In this document: positions 1 through 8,938 of the stretch, one piece after another
Layout: each line of letters opens with the position of its first letter
Position numbering within the stretch: position 1 is the stretch's first letter
Source of the DNA: CAWKGV01 sp963849305
GTDB taxonomy: Bacteria > Pseudomonadota > Alphaproteobacteria > Acetobacterales > Acetobacteraceae
DNA length: 64,000 bases
Direction of reading: 5' to 3'
NCBI GenBank assembly: GCA_963849305.1
Contig: CAWKGV010000008.1
Location: 1-64,000 of the forward strand
Translations under genes and position numbers: made by a program
The notes under the pieces: generated by a model
What the model saw: only the letters and a program-made list of their open reading frames with translations
Told to the model about the DNA's origin: nothing
The model's database searches: none

Positions 1-57
1 CGCCTTCTCTTCCCCCGTCCACTTCCGCCGGCGCGTGACGATCTCCGCCTCGGTCAT
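1..57 (-). CDS. tnpA: IS66 Orf1 (TnpA), N-terminal 19 codons only
   Basis: Minus-strand reading frame starting at the ATG at 57-55 and running off the left edge. The 19 visible residues equal the start of the TnpA protein encoded at 57262-57672. Its Shine-Dalgarno lies inside the hairpin at 61-90. Nothing can be said about the rest of the gene. Confidence 0.85.
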   Translation of the reverse strand, partial: MTEAEIVTRRRKWTGEEKA

Positions 58-60
58 TCA

Positions 61-90
61 GCCTCCTTCTGGAACACTCCAGAAGGAGGC
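61..90 (-). promoter_or_regulatory. Perfect hairpin containing the tnpA ribosome-binding site
   Basis: Arms of 13 bases (61-73 and 78-90) are perfectly complementary around a 4-base loop. Read on the minus strand, the second arm carries AGAAGGAGGC just before the tnpA ATG, so the strongest Shine-Dalgarno is base-paired when the hairpin forms. The same structure is at 57676-57705. Inference: it limits TnpA translation, especially from read-through transcripts. Confidence 0.65.
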
Positions 91-155
91 TCCCGAAGCA
101 GCAACATCTCTGACCGCGCCGCACGCCGCCAGACGGGTCACACCAAACGCTTACA

Positions 156-395
156 GCCAACCAGCAAGCGGAGGCTCAAGCCGCATACGTCGAAGTTGAG
201 AAGAGAATAGCGAGTTTTGATAACAGCGACGCGGTTCTGGTTTCTGTCGACTCGCTAGCTTCGCTACGCCGAGCCTACCCAAACTACTTCTTAGACACGC
301 GCGTCTTTGCAGAAGTGTTGGAGGAGGCCCTTGCTGGGCGGTTGTTGGATTGTGGCAGTCTTACGCTAGAAGGCGCGCTCGAAACGATCACTTGA
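156..395 (+). pseudogene. C-terminal fragment of a gene cut by IS66
   Basis: Immediately after the IS66 end a frame stays open for 79 codons to a TGA at 393-395. It reads like genuine protein: an Ala/Glu-rich helix, then DAVLVSVDSL and RRAYPNYFLDTRVF, then a helical tail. No start or upstream half is visible. The YPNYFLDT stretch reminds me of the tail of some RelA/SpoT-domain nucleotidyltransferases, but I cannot confirm this from 79 residues. IS66 removed or displaced the 5' part. Confidence 0.5.
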
Positions 396-476
396 AACGC
401 CCGCTCAAACTCCTCGCTGGTCTCATCAACCCCGATCGCCTAAGCGGGAGAGGTGAGGGCCTTACGTGCTCAAGTC

Positions 477-890
477 TCACCTCTGCGCCCGCTCAAGCAC
501 GAGCTGCGTCTGCGTCACCAGCGCGACCAGCTTGCCTTCCTGCGAGGTGATACGGGTCTGCCAGACTATGGTTCGCCGGCCACGATGCAGCGGCACGGCT
601 TCCCCGGTGACCGTTGTGCCGACCGCCGCGGGGCCGATGAAATTGGTCTTGCTCTCGATGGTAGTCGTCCAGGCGCCTTCGGGCAGGTTGAGCACGGTCC
701 CCATCGCGCCCAGCGTGTCGGCGAAGGCCATCACCGCGCCGCCGTGCAGGACGGAAGGCGACGTGCATAGTTCCGGCCGAACCTGCATCGTGGCCGTGAC
801 CCGCTCCCGGTCGGCCGCGGTCACGGTGATGCCGAGCAGCTCGGCGAACGGCAGCTTGTGCTGGGCAAGTTTGGCGAGCGCGTCTGCCAT
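477..890 (-). CDS. PaaI-like hotdog-fold thioesterase
   Basis: A 137-residue protein of the 4HBT/PaaI thioesterase type, expected to hydrolyse acyl-CoA or aryl-CoA thioesters in the cytoplasm. The hotdog helix motif is clear: SPSVLHGGAVMAFADTLGAM around residues 44-63, with the HGG and the following Asp typical of PaaI-clade active sites. Length is normal. It is the last gene of the run sucA-sucB-orf-lpdA-pdxA, 23 bases after pdxA, so it is probably co-transcribed. Substrate cannot be read from the sequence. Confidence 0.85.
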   Translation of the reverse strand: MADALAKLAQHKLPFAELLGITVTAADRERVTATMQVRPELCTSPSVLHGGAVMAFADTLGAMGTVLNLPEGAWTTTIESKTNFIGPAAVGTTVTGEAVPLHRGRRTIVWQTRITSQEGKLVALVTQTQLVLERAQR

Positions 891-913
891 CGAGCATCCC
901 TCACTGTGGGTCG

Positions 914-1900
914 CTAGCGCCGTTCGGCAATATCCGCCGCCAGCAGCAGCGCGGCGATCAGGCTGGACGGATCGGCCACTCCGCGGCCGGCGATGTCGTA
1001 GGCCGTGCCGTGGTCGGGCGAGGTGCGCACGATCGGCAGCCCGAGTGTCACATTCACGCCGTGGGTCATGTCCAGCGTCTTAAGCGGGATCAGCCCCTGG
1101 TCGTGGTACATGCAGATCGCGACGTCGTAGCGGGTGCGGGCGGCGGGGGTGAACATGGTGTCCGGCGGCCAGGGGCCGGAGACCTCGATCCCCTCCGCGC
1201 GCAATGCCGCGATCGCCGGGCCGATGATCGTCGTCTCCTCCTCGCCGAGCGCGCCTTGCTCCCCGGCGTGCGGGTTGAGGCCTGCCATTGCGAGCCTTGG
1301 GCGCGGCAAGCCGAAGTCCCGTCGCAGTGCCGCGTGCGTGGTCCGCGCGGCGGCGAGGATCATGTCGGTCGAAAGCATCGCGATCGAGGCCTGGAGCGAG
1401 GCATGGACCGTCACCGGTACTACCCGCAGCTCGGGGCTGGCCAGCATCATCACCTGCCGGCCGGCGGCGCCGGTCAGCACGGCAAGGAATTCGGTGTGGC
1501 CGGGATAGGTGAAGCCGGCATCGTAGAGCGCGGCCTTATTGATCGGGTTGGTGACGACCCCGCCGGCCTCTCCCGCGAGCGCGAGCTTGGCGGCACGCTC
1601 GATCGAGGCAATCACCGCCGGCGCATTCGCCGCATCGGGCCGCCCCGGAAGCGGCGATGCGAACAGCGGGACGGCCAGCACCGGCAAGGCATCCGGGAAC
1701 GCTTCGGCGGCTTGCCCCGCAAGATCGACCGCCACGATGGGGATTTCGAGCCCGAGCGCCCGTGCCAGACCCCGCAGCCGTTCCGGATTGTCGAGCGCAA
1801 GGAAGCGCGGGCCGCTCGCGCGCAGCGCGTGCCAGGCACGGAGCGTCAGCTCCCCGCCGATGCCGGCGGGATCGCCCATCGTGAGCGCGAGCGGCTTCAT
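914..1900 (-). CDS. pdxA: 4-hydroxythreonine-4-phosphate dehydrogenase
   Basis: A 328-residue PdxA protein. It oxidises 4-phospho-L-threonine-derived hydroxy acid for pyridoxal-phosphate synthesis, using NAD(P) and a divalent metal bound by His residues. Diagnostic segments are LALTMGDPAGIGGEL at the N-terminus, YPGHTEFLAVLTG in the middle, CMYHDQGLIPLK and the C-terminal TSPDHGTAYDIAG. Full family length. It starts 4 bases after lpdA ends. PdxA is more often next to ksgA/surA; the odh-operon location here suggests co-expression with central metabolism rather than a functional link. Confidence 0.96.
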   Translation of the reverse strand: MKPLALTMGDPAGIGGELTLRAWHALRASGPRFLALDNPERLRGLARALGLEIPIVAVDLAGQAAEAFPDALPVLAVPLFASPLPGRPDAANAPAVIASIERAAKLALAGEAGGVVTNPINKAALYDAGFTYPGHTEFLAVLTGAAGRQVMMLASPELRVVPVTVHASLQASIAMLSTDMILAAARTTHAALRRDFGLPRPRLAMAGLNPHAGEQGALGEEETTIIGPAIAALRAEGIEVSGPWPPDTMFTPAARTRYDVAICMYHDQGLIPLKTLDMTHGVNVTLGLPIVRTSPDHGTAYDIAGRGVADPSSLIAALLLAADIAERR

Positions 1901-1904
1901 GCGG

Positions 1905-3296
1905 TCAGATATGCAGCGCCCGTCCGTCCGCCGCCAGGGCGGCTTCCTTCACCGCCTCGCTCAGCGTCGGATGGGCATGACAAATGCGCGCCACGTCCTC
2001 GGCCGAGGCGCCGAACTCCATCGCGGTGGCAAGCTCGGCGATCAGCGTGCCGGCATCGGGGCCGATGATGTGCGCGCCGAGAATCCGGTCGGTGGTCTTG
2101 TCGGCGAGGATCTTCACGAACCCATCGGTGTCGCCCATGGCGCGGGCGCGGCCGTTCGCGGTGAAGGGGAATTTGCCGACGGCATAGGCGACACCGGCGG
2201 CCTTCAGCTCCTCCTCGGTCTGTCCGACCGCCGCCACCTCAGGCCAAGTATAGACCACACCCGGGATCACCTCGTAGTTCACATGCCCCGCCTGCCCGGC
2301 AAGCCGCTCGGCCAGGGCAACGCCCTCGTCCTCGGCCTTGTGCGCCAGCATCGGCCCGGCGATCACGTCGCCGATCGCGTAAATCCCGGGCACGTTCGTC
2401 GCATAATGCCCGTCGGTCTCGATCCGCCCGCGCGCGTCTCGCGTGACCCCGAGCTGTTCCAGACCGAGCCCGTCGGTATGCGCCCGCCGGCCAATGGCGA
2501 GCAGCACCACGTCAGCGACCAGTTCCTCCGAGGTGCCGCCGCGCGCGGGCTCCAGCGTGAGCGTCACGCCCTCGTTGCCCGTCCGCGCGCCCGTGACTTT
2601 TGTACTTAGACGAAACTTGATGCCTTGCCGGCTGAGGATACGCTCGAACGCCTTGGCGATTTCGGCATCCATGGTCGGCACAATGCGTTCGAGAAACTCG
2701 ATTACCGTCACCTCGGCGCCGAGCCGGCGCCAGACGCTGCCGAGTTCGAGCCCGATATAGCCGCCGCCGATCACGGCGAGCCGGCGGGGCACCGCGTCCA
2801 GCTCCAGGCCGCCGGTCGAGCTGACGATCCGCTGTTCGTCCACTTCCACGCCGGAGAGCGGCATGGTCTCGCTGCCGGTGGCGATGACGATGTGCTTCGC
2901 CTTATAGGTGCGGCCGTCCACCTCCACCGTGCCCGGGGCGGCGATCCGCGCGGCTCCCTTTAGCCAGGTCACCTTGTTCTTGCGGAACAGGAACTCGACG
3001 CCCTTCACGTTGGCCGAAACAACCTCGTCCTTGCGCGCCATCATGCGCGCGAGGTCGAGCTTGATCGCGCCCACGTCGATACCGTGCGCCGCGAAGTCAT
3101 GCGTGACGGCCTGGTAGTTCTCGGACGACTGCAACAGCGCCTTCGACGGGATGCAGCCGATGTTGAGGCAGGTGCCGCCGAGCGTGGCGCGCTTTTCCAC
3201 ACAGGCGACCTTCATGCCGAGCTGGGCAGCACGCAGCGCGCAAACGTAGCCGCCAGGGCCGCCGCCGATAACGATGAGGTCGAATTCCTCGCTCAC
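1905..3296 (-). CDS. lpdA: Dihydrolipoyl dehydrogenase (E3 of 2-oxoglutarate dehydrogenase)
   Basis: A 463-residue flavoprotein disulfide reductase that reoxidises dihydrolipoyl groups on SucB with NAD+. Seen in order: FAD-binding GGGPGG at 11-16, redox-active disulfide C43-x4-C48 in GGTCLNIGCIPSK, NAD-binding GGGYIGLELG, second FAD motif AIGDVIAGPMLAHKAEDEG, and the C-terminal HAHPTLSEAV whose His acts as base with a neighbouring Glu. Its ATG overlaps the stop of the preceding coiled-coil gene by four bases (ATGA), implying translational coupling. Intact. Confidence 0.97.
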   Translation of the reverse strand: MSEEFDLIVIGGGPGGYVCALRAAQLGMKVACVEKRATLGGTCLNIGCIPSKALLQSSENYQAVTHDFAAHGIDVGAIKLDLARMMARKDEVVSANVKGVEFLFRKNKVTWLKGAARIAAPGTVEVDGRTYKAKHIVIATGSETMPLSGVEVDEQRIVSSTGGLELDAVPRRLAVIGGGYIGLELGSVWRRLGAEVTVIEFLERIVPTMDAEIAKAFERILSRQGIKFRLSTKVTGARTGNEGVTLTLEPARGGTSEELVADVVLLAIGRRAHTDGLGLEQLGVTRDARGRIETDGHYATNVPGIYAIGDVIAGPMLAHKAEDEGVALAERLAGQAGHVNYEVIPGVVYTWPEVAAVGQTEEELKAAGVAYAVGKFPFTANGRARAMGDTDGFVKILADKTTDRILGAHIIGPDAGTLIAELATAMEFGASAEDVARICHAHPTLSEAVKEAALAADGRALHI

Positions 3297-4237
3297 GACG
3301 GCACGTGAAAGAGCTTAGCGGTAAGCGGCAGATAAATCGCACCGACGGCCATCGCCGCCACCACGAGCGCGAACAGGGCGATGCCCATCGTCCACATTGC
3401 ACCGATGCCAGGTTTCCCCGCGAGCGCGCTCATCATATCTCCCCGTAGAACCCCAATCTTGCTCTCCAAACCGCCTCGCATTTCTTTAAGTTCCGCTTGC
3501 GTTGCGAGATGCGGTATTTGAGCGTGGATGCCAACAATGAGAGGCTCAAGCCGACCGAGGGCTACTTTCACATCCCTAACATCCTCTTCCAAGCGAAGCA
3601 CTCTTGCTTCCATGTTCGGATCATGCGGACCACCGCCGCCGGAACCCATGGAGGTTAGCATCTTCGCGTTATCACGCTGCTTGCGGGCTACATCGTCGTG
3701 CGTCAGCCTAAACGACCTGAGTGGCTCGCTCATCGACCCGAACTCGGTCTCCACCGTCCCTGGCTTAATACGAGGGGACTCAATTTCTTCGGTGGCCCTC
3801 TTAAGCTCCTGCCTGGCTATTGCTATCTGAGCCTGGTACTCGCTCGAATTGGGTAGACTTTCTGCAATTTGGCTTGTCGTCGTAAGAAGAATTTCTAATG
3901 CAGCAGACATCCTCACTTGCGCTCTACAAGCCGTGAACGCGACTTCAATTGCATTATAGGTATTCGAGTTGACCTCGCCAACAACCCCATTCAAAGTGGC
4001 AACAACGCTAGTGAGGGTTTCAACTTTCTTTGAAGTATTTGAGCTGAACTCCTCGATGACTACACGCAAGTCCCGGAAAAGGCCAGTCAACGTCTGAATG
4101 TTTGTGGACGTGCTGGAGTGAACCTCCTTCACGACCGCATGGAGGTCTGCGACAAGGTTCGCCAGCGTTTCCACCCTTGCGGGCAGTTCTTGCGCACCGT
4201 TTCCGGTATTCGTCTGATTCTCGGTCATGTAGCTCAT
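3293..4237 (-). CDS. Unknown coiled-coil protein with 25-residue repeats and a C-terminal membrane anchor
   Basis: A 314-residue protein I cannot assign. Residues 22-96 are three tandem 25-residue repeats beginning VETLANLV, IQTLTGLF and VETLTSVV, each ending in a Ser/Thr/Asn-rich turn; this looks like helical bundle or coiled coil. A Gly-rich linker (about 199-202) leads to a second coiled-coil segment (MEARVLRLEEDVRDVKVALG) resembling short phage-type coiled-coil proteins. One hydrophobic helix at about 282-306 is near the C-terminus. It sits between sucB and lpdA and overlaps both by four bases. Its base composition is visibly less GC-rich than its neighbours, suggesting insertion. Confidence 0.75.
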   Translation of the reverse strand: MSYMTENQTNTGNGAQELPARVETLANLVADLHAVVKEVHSSTSTNIQTLTGLFRDLRVVIEEFSSNTSKKVETLTSVVATLNGVVGEVNSNTYNAIEVAFTACRAQVRMSAALEILLTTTSQIAESLPNSSEYQAQIAIARQELKRATEEIESPRIKPGTVETEFGSMSEPLRSFRLTHDDVARKQRDNAKMLTSMGSGGGGPHDPNMEARVLRLEEDVRDVKVALGRLEPLIVGIHAQIPHLATQAELKEMRGGLESKIGVLRGDMMSALAGKPGIGAMWTMGIALFALVVAAMAVGAIYLPLTAKLFHVPS

Positions 4238-5565
4238 AGGTCCAGCAGCAGCCGGCGCGGGTCCTCCACGCCCTCTTTCACGCGCACCAGGAACGACACG
4301 GCTTCCCGCCCATCAACGATCCGATGGTCGTAGGAGAGCGCAAGATACATCATCGGCCGCGCCTCGATCTTGCCGCCGACCACCACGGGGCGCTCCTGGG
4401 TCTTGTGCATCCCGAGGATCGCCGATTGCGGCGGATTGAGGATCGGCGTCGACATCAGCGAACCGTACACGCCGCCATTGGTGATGCTGAACGTGCCGCC
4501 GGTAAGCTCCTCCAGCTTCAGCGCGCCCTCGCGCGCCCGCCGGCCAAAGTCCGACACCGCGCGCTCGATTTCGGCGAAACTCATGCGGTCGGCGTCGCGG
4601 ATCACCGGCACCACTAGGCCCGACTGACCGCCCACCGCGATGCCCATGTGGACGAAGTTCTTATAGACGATGTCCTCGCCGTCGATCTCGGCATTGACTG
4701 CCGGAAACTCCTTTAGCGCGGCGACGCACGCCTTGACGAAGAAACTCATGACGCCGAGGCGAACTCCTTGATGCTTCTTCTCGAACGCATCGCGATACTG
4801 GTTGCGCAGCGCCATTACCGCCGACATGTCCACCTCGTTAAAGGTAGTGAGCATGGCCGCGGTATTCTGCGCCTCCTTCAACCGCGCGGCGATGGTGCGG
4901 CGCAGGCGGGTCATGCGCACTCGCTCCTCGCGCTCATCCGCTTCGCGCGGCGGCTTGGGCGCCGGCGGTGCGGCGGCGGGAGCGGGGCGGTTGAGGAAGG
5001 CGAGCACGTCGCCCTTGGTGATCCGTTGGTCCCTGCCGCTGCCGGCACCGATCTCGGCCGTCGAGAGATGCTGCTCTTCCATCAGCTTGGCGGCGGCCGG
5101 CAGCGGCGCGTGTGCCGCCCGATCGGCGGGCGGCGTGGCCGGCCGGGAGACCGGGCCGAGCGGACGCGGCGGCGGGTTCACGCCGGGGGGCGGATTGGCG
5201 GCAGCGCGGAGTTGCGGGGCCTGCGGGGGAGGCGGCGGAGGCGGCGGGCTAGGTGTCTGGGCGGGCGCCGGTTGCGCCGGCTTCGGCGCCGCTTCGGCCT
5301 GAGCGGGCTTCGCAGCTTGTTCCCCAGCCCCGGCTTCCAGCAGGCCGAGCGTGGCACCCACCTCGACCTCAGTGCCTTCGGCGGCGGAGACGGCGGAGAG
5401 AACCCCGGCCTCCGGCGCGTTCACCTCCACCGTGACCTTGTCGGTCTCTAGTTCCACTAGAGGCTCATCGGCCGCGACTTGCGCGCCTGCCTGCTTGAGC
5501 CAGCGCGCGACCGTGGCCGAGGTCACGCTTTCGCCCAGCGCCGGCACCTTGATCTCGGTCGCCAT
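4234..5565 (-). CDS. sucB: Dihydrolipoyllysine succinyltransferase (E2 of 2-oxoglutarate dehydrogenase)
   Basis: A 443-residue E2 that moves the succinyl group from SucA to CoA through its lipoyl arm. The N-terminal lipoyl domain has the lipoylated Lys43 in ETDKVTVEV. A long Pro/Ala linker (about 85-150) follows, then an E3/E1-binding domain (AAKLMEEQHL... ITKGDVLAFL), then the catalytic core ending with SYDHRIVDGREAV, whose His and Asp are the acyltransferase residues. I chose the ATG at 5565 because MATEIKVPALGES is the standard start and GGGGGAGG lies just upstream; a longer in-frame extension overlaps sucA and lacks homologous character. 28 bases after sucA. Confidence 0.96.
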   Translation of the reverse strand: MATEIKVPALGESVTSATVARWLKQAGAQVAADEPLVELETDKVTVEVNAPEAGVLSAVSAAEGTEVEVGATLGLLEAGAGEQAAKPAQAEAAPKPAQPAPAQTPSPPPPPPPPQAPQLRAAANPPPGVNPPPRPLGPVSRPATPPADRAAHAPLPAAAKLMEEQHLSTAEIGAGSGRDQRITKGDVLAFLNRPAPAAAPPAPKPPREADEREERVRMTRLRRTIAARLKEAQNTAAMLTTFNEVDMSAVMALRNQYRDAFEKKHQGVRLGVMSFFVKACVAALKEFPAVNAEIDGEDIVYKNFVHMGIAVGGQSGLVVPVIRDADRMSFAEIERAVSDFGRRAREGALKLEELTGGTFSITNGGVYGSLMSTPILNPPQSAILGMHKTQERPVVVGGKIEARPMMYLALSYDHRIVDGREAVSFLVRVKEGVEDPRRLLLDL

Positions 5566-5593
5566 CGCGCCCTCCCCCGTCCTCGTTCGATCG

Positions 5594-8455
5594 TTATGCC
5601 AAGCCGAGCGCGTCTGCCACCAGCGCCGCCTGCTCGGTGGCGTGGGTCCGTGCCGATCCGGTCGCCGGGCTTGCCGCCGCCGCCCGGCCGGCGTAGCGCG
5701 GCCGCTTGGCCTTGCCCTCCAGCCGGCCGAGCGCGGTCTCGATCCGCCGGTCCACGAAACGCCAGGCACCCATGTTCTCGGGCTCCTCCTGGCACCAGAT
5801 CACTTCGGCGTTGCGATAGGGCGCGAGCAGCCGCTCCAACGTCTTCTCGGGGAACGGGTAGAGCTGCTCGATCCGCAGGATCGCCACGTCGTTGACGTTG
5901 CGCTCGCGCCGCTCCGCCAGCAGGTCGTAGTAGACCTTGCCGCTGCACAGCACCACGCGGCGGACGTTCTCGGCCGGTGCGATCAGGTCGATCTCCGGGA
6001 TCACGAAGCGGAAGGCGCCGCCGGTCGCCATCTCGTGCAGCGGCGACACCGCGAGCTTGTGGCGCAGCAGCGATTTCGGCGTAAACACCACCAGCGGCTT
6101 GCGGAAGTTGCGCTTGAGCTGCCGCCGCAGTGCGTGGAAGTAGTTGGCCGGCGTGGTGAGATTGCACACCGCCATGTTGCGCTCCGCGCAGAGCTGCAAA
6201 TACCGCTCTGGCCGCCCCGAGGAATGCTCCGGTCCCTGGCCCTCGTAGCCGTGCGGCAGCAGCAGCGTGAGCCCGGACATGCGCAGCCACTTCGTCTCGC
6301 CGCTGGCCAGGAACTGGTCAATGATGACCTGCGCGCCGTTGGCGAAGTCGCCGAACTGCGCCTCCCACAAGACGAGCGTGCGCGGGTCGGCCAGCGAGTA
6401 GCCGTATTCGAAGCCGAGCACGCCCGCTTCCGACAGCAGCGAGTTGTAGATCTCAAGCTTCGCCTGTTCGGGAGTGATGTTGTTCAGCGGCACGTATTCG
6501 TTCTGGTTGGCCTGATCGATCAGCACGGCGTGGCGTTGGCTGAACGTGCCGCGCTGGCTGTCCTCGCCCGAGAGGCGGACGCGGTGGCCTTCCAGCAGCA
6601 GCGTGCCGAAGGCGAGCGCCTCGGCCGTGGTCCAGTCGATGCCCTCGCCACTTTCGATCATGTGCCGCTTGGCTTCGAGCTGGCGGGCGATCTTCGGGTT
6701 GATGTCGAAGCCCTCAGGCGTTCGCGCGAGCGCGATCCCAACCTGCTTCAGCACCGTCGGACCTACGCCCGTGGCTTCCTCGGTGTGCTCCGTCTCCGTA
6801 TCGGCCTGCGACATGCCGGCCCAATGGCCTTCGAGCCAATCGGCCTTGTTCGGCTTGTACGACTGCGCGGCCTTATTCGCGGCACCGAGCTTGGCGGCGA
6901 ACTCGTCCCACTGCGCCTTCGCCTCGTCGGCGGACACCACGTTCTCTTTCGCCAGCCGCTCCGCGTAAAGCGTGCGCGTGGTTTTCTGCTGGGCGATAGC
7001 CCGATACATGATCGGCTGGGTGAAGGCGGGCTCGTCGGTTTCGTTATGGCCGTGGCGGCGGTAGCAGACGATGTCGAGCACGATGTCGCTGCCGAAGCGC
7101 ATCCGGTACTCGGCCGCCATGCGGGCGCAGAACACCACCGCCTCGGGGTCGTCGCCGTTCACGTGCAGAATCGGCGCCTGGATCGCCTTGGCGATATCGG
7201 TGCAATAGAGCCCCGAGTAGGCGTGCGCCGGGACGGTGGTGAAGCCGATCTGGTTGTTCACGACCACATGCACCGTGCCGCCGGTGCGATAGCCGATGAG
7301 CTGGCTCATCACCAGCGTCTCATAGACCGGCCCCTGGCCGGCGAAGGCCGCATCCCCATGCATCAGAATAGCCATTACCGACCGGCGCGCGCCGGTGTCG
7401 CCGGCTTGATCCTGGCGGGCGCGCACCTTGCCGACCACCACGGGGTCAACGGCCTCCAGGTGCGACGGGTTGGGTTGCAGCGACAGATGCACGCTGTGTC
7501 CGGCGACATCCAGATCGGTGGAGGTGCCGAGATGGTATTTCACGTCGCCCGAGCCCTGCACGTCGTCGGGCTTGAAGCTCTCGCCGCCGAACTCGCTGAA
7601 CACCGCGGTCAGCGGCTTCTGCACGATGTTGACCAGCATGTTGAGCCGGCCGCGATGGGGCATCCCAATGGCGATCTCGTTCACCCCGCCGGCCGCTGCC
7701 GTCTCGATGATGGCGTGCATCGCGGGGATCGCCACCTCGGCGCCCTCCAGGCCGAACCGCTTGGTGGTGACATACCGGCGTTGGCAGAACGCCTCGAATC
7801 CCTCGGCCTCCGTGAGCTGGCCCAGGATCGCGCGCTTCTCCGGCGCGCCGAACCCGCCGTTCCAGGGCGCGCCCTCGACCTTGCGCTGGATCCAGGCTTT
7901 CTGCTCGGGATCCTGGATGTGCATGAACTCGACGCCGATATGGCCGCAATAGCTCTCGCGCAGGATCGCCATGATCTCGCGCAAAGTGGCTGTTTCGCGG
8001 CCGAGCACGTTGTCGATGAAGATCGGTTTGTCGAGATCGGCGGCTGTGAAGCCGTAGGTCGCCGGGTCCAGCTCCGCGTGCGGCTTGGGTACCTGGAGCC
8101 CGAGCGGATCGAGTTGTGCCTCCAGATGGCCGCGCACGCGGTAAGAGCGGATCAGCATCAGGGCGCGCAGGCTGGGGATGACCGCCGCCCGGAACCGCTC
8201 GGCCGTTGCCGGCGCGGAGGCGGGCGCTGCTTCGGCAAGCGTGTCGCCGTCGCCCAATGAGAGCGGGCGGGGCGCCCAGGAGGCGCCGGTGGCCTCGCTC
8301 AGCACGGCGCGGGATTCATCGTTCAAGGTGTCGAACAGGTCGGCGAAGCTCGGGTCCACCGAGCCGGGATCGGTCGCCCAGCGGGCATAGAGGTCACCCA
8401 GGAAGGCGGCGTTCGCGCCGCTGAATGCCGATGCCAGGATATCGACGCCAGCCAT
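5594..8455 (-). CDS. sucA: 2-oxoglutarate dehydrogenase E1 component
   Basis: A 953-residue thiamine-diphosphate-dependent decarboxylase of the TCA cycle. Landmarks: N-terminal helical segment FLGDLYARWATDPGSVDPSF, HIGVEFMHI (around 195), GMPHRGRLNMLVN, the ThDP motif HGDAAFAGQGPVYET, NNQIGFTT, and the C-terminal transketolase-like half with HGYEGQGPEHSSGRPERYLQL. Full length, no disruptions. First gene of the operon; sucB follows after 28 bases. The region upstream (8456 onward) holds only debris on the opposite strand, so the promoter probably lies in 8456-8590, although I do not see a convincing one. Confidence 0.97.
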   Translation of the reverse strand: MAGVDILASAFSGANAAFLGDLYARWATDPGSVDPSFADLFDTLNDESRAVLSEATGASWAPRPLSLGDGDTLAEAAPASAPATAERFRAAVIPSLRALMLIRSYRVRGHLEAQLDPLGLQVPKPHAELDPATYGFTAADLDKPIFIDNVLGRETATLREIMAILRESYCGHIGVEFMHIQDPEQKAWIQRKVEGAPWNGGFGAPEKRAILGQLTEAEGFEAFCQRRYVTTKRFGLEGAEVAIPAMHAIIETAAAGGVNEIAIGMPHRGRLNMLVNIVQKPLTAVFSEFGGESFKPDDVQGSGDVKYHLGTSTDLDVAGHSVHLSLQPNPSHLEAVDPVVVGKVRARQDQAGDTGARRSVMAILMHGDAAFAGQGPVYETLVMSQLIGYRTGGTVHVVVNNQIGFTTVPAHAYSGLYCTDIAKAIQAPILHVNGDDPEAVVFCARMAAEYRMRFGSDIVLDIVCYRRHGHNETDEPAFTQPIMYRAIAQQKTTRTLYAERLAKENVVSADEAKAQWDEFAAKLGAANKAAQSYKPNKADWLEGHWAGMSQADTETEHTEEATGVGPTVLKQVGIALARTPEGFDINPKIARQLEAKRHMIESGEGIDWTTAEALAFGTLLLEGHRVRLSGEDSQRGTFSQRHAVLIDQANQNEYVPLNNITPEQAKLEIYNSLLSEAGVLGFEYGYSLADPRTLVLWEAQFGDFANGAQVIIDQFLASGETKWLRMSGLTLLLPHGYEGQGPEHSSGRPERYLQLCAERNMAVCNLTTPANYFHALRRQLKRNFRKPLVVFTPKSLLRHKLAVSPLHEMATGGAFRFVIPEIDLIAPAENVRRVVLCSGKVYYDLLAERRERNVNDVAILRIEQLYPFPEKTLERLLAPYRNAEVIWCQEEPENMGAWRFVDRRIETALGRLEGKAKRPRYAGRAAAASPATGSARTHATEQAALVADALGLA

Positions 8456-8475
8456 GTCAAATTCCTATCGCGTAA

Positions 8476-8844
8476 GAAAGCCGGCCTGCCGCGGGCGCGG
8501 TAGCCGAGCTACGCGTACATGATGAGCGGAGGTTCGTTAAGAGAGGCGGGCGGGTCGAGCGCTGGGTTGATGCGAGCGCATGGGCTGGGTTGCTTGCCGT
8601 CAGCAGGGTGACGCCGGAGCCCGATGTGGTTCGCACCCTGCTGTTGGCCGACGCTGGGATCGGCATTCTTCCCGACTTCCACGCCTTAAGTGCGATCCAG
8701 TCCGGCGCCCTGATGCGCGTTCTACCCGATTATGAGCATCGGTCGGTCGATGCCCATGCGCTTTATCCGAGTCATCGCAGCCTGTCCGCCAAGGTGCGGG
8801 TGTTCATCGATGCGCTTGTTCAAGATCTCGCTAAACCTGAATAG
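8476..8844 (+). pseudogene. LysR-type regulator, C-terminal effector-domain fragment
   Basis: An open frame to the TAG at 8842-8844. Its last about 75 residues match the end of a LysR effector-binding domain: ADAGIGILPDFHA, SGALMRVLPDYE, then ALYPSHRSLSAKVRVFIDAL. The helix-turn-helix and the first half of the effector domain are missing, and residues before about 8590 are poorly LysR-like, so only the C-terminal third is real. It is a remnant of a regulator, perhaps of the dmf genes downstream; that link is only positional. Confidence 0.65.
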
Positions 8845-8938
8845 ACTTATCGGAGGCAGACGTTCTCAATCGACCTTACCTCCTCCGAGAGGCGAACTCG
8901 GTATGTCAACTTGCGTCATATAGCGGAGCCAAGCGTAG

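Larger units (their letters stand above)
1..154 (-). mobile_element. IS66-family element, tnpA-proximal end (continues off the left edge)
   Basis: Positions 1-154 are identical base for base to 57616-57769, the tnpA-proximal end of the complete IS66 copy further right. The segment ends in the terminal repeat with the outer bases CACCAAACGCTTAC at 141-154. It holds the first codons of tnpA on the minus strand and the hairpin at 61-90. The rest of this copy lies outside the window, so its completeness and left flank are unknown. It interrupts the reading frame that resumes at 156. Confidence 0.9.

Noticed and set aside
5566..5769. N-terminal extension of SucB
   Set aside because: Overlaps sucA, Arg/Pro-rich and without family similarity; MATEIKVPALGES at 5565 with a ribosome-binding site is the normal start.
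5351..8260. Plus-strand open frame of 969 codons
   Set aside because: Entirely antisense to sucA and part of sucB; Arg/His/Leu-rich translation typical of a GC-rich shadow frame.
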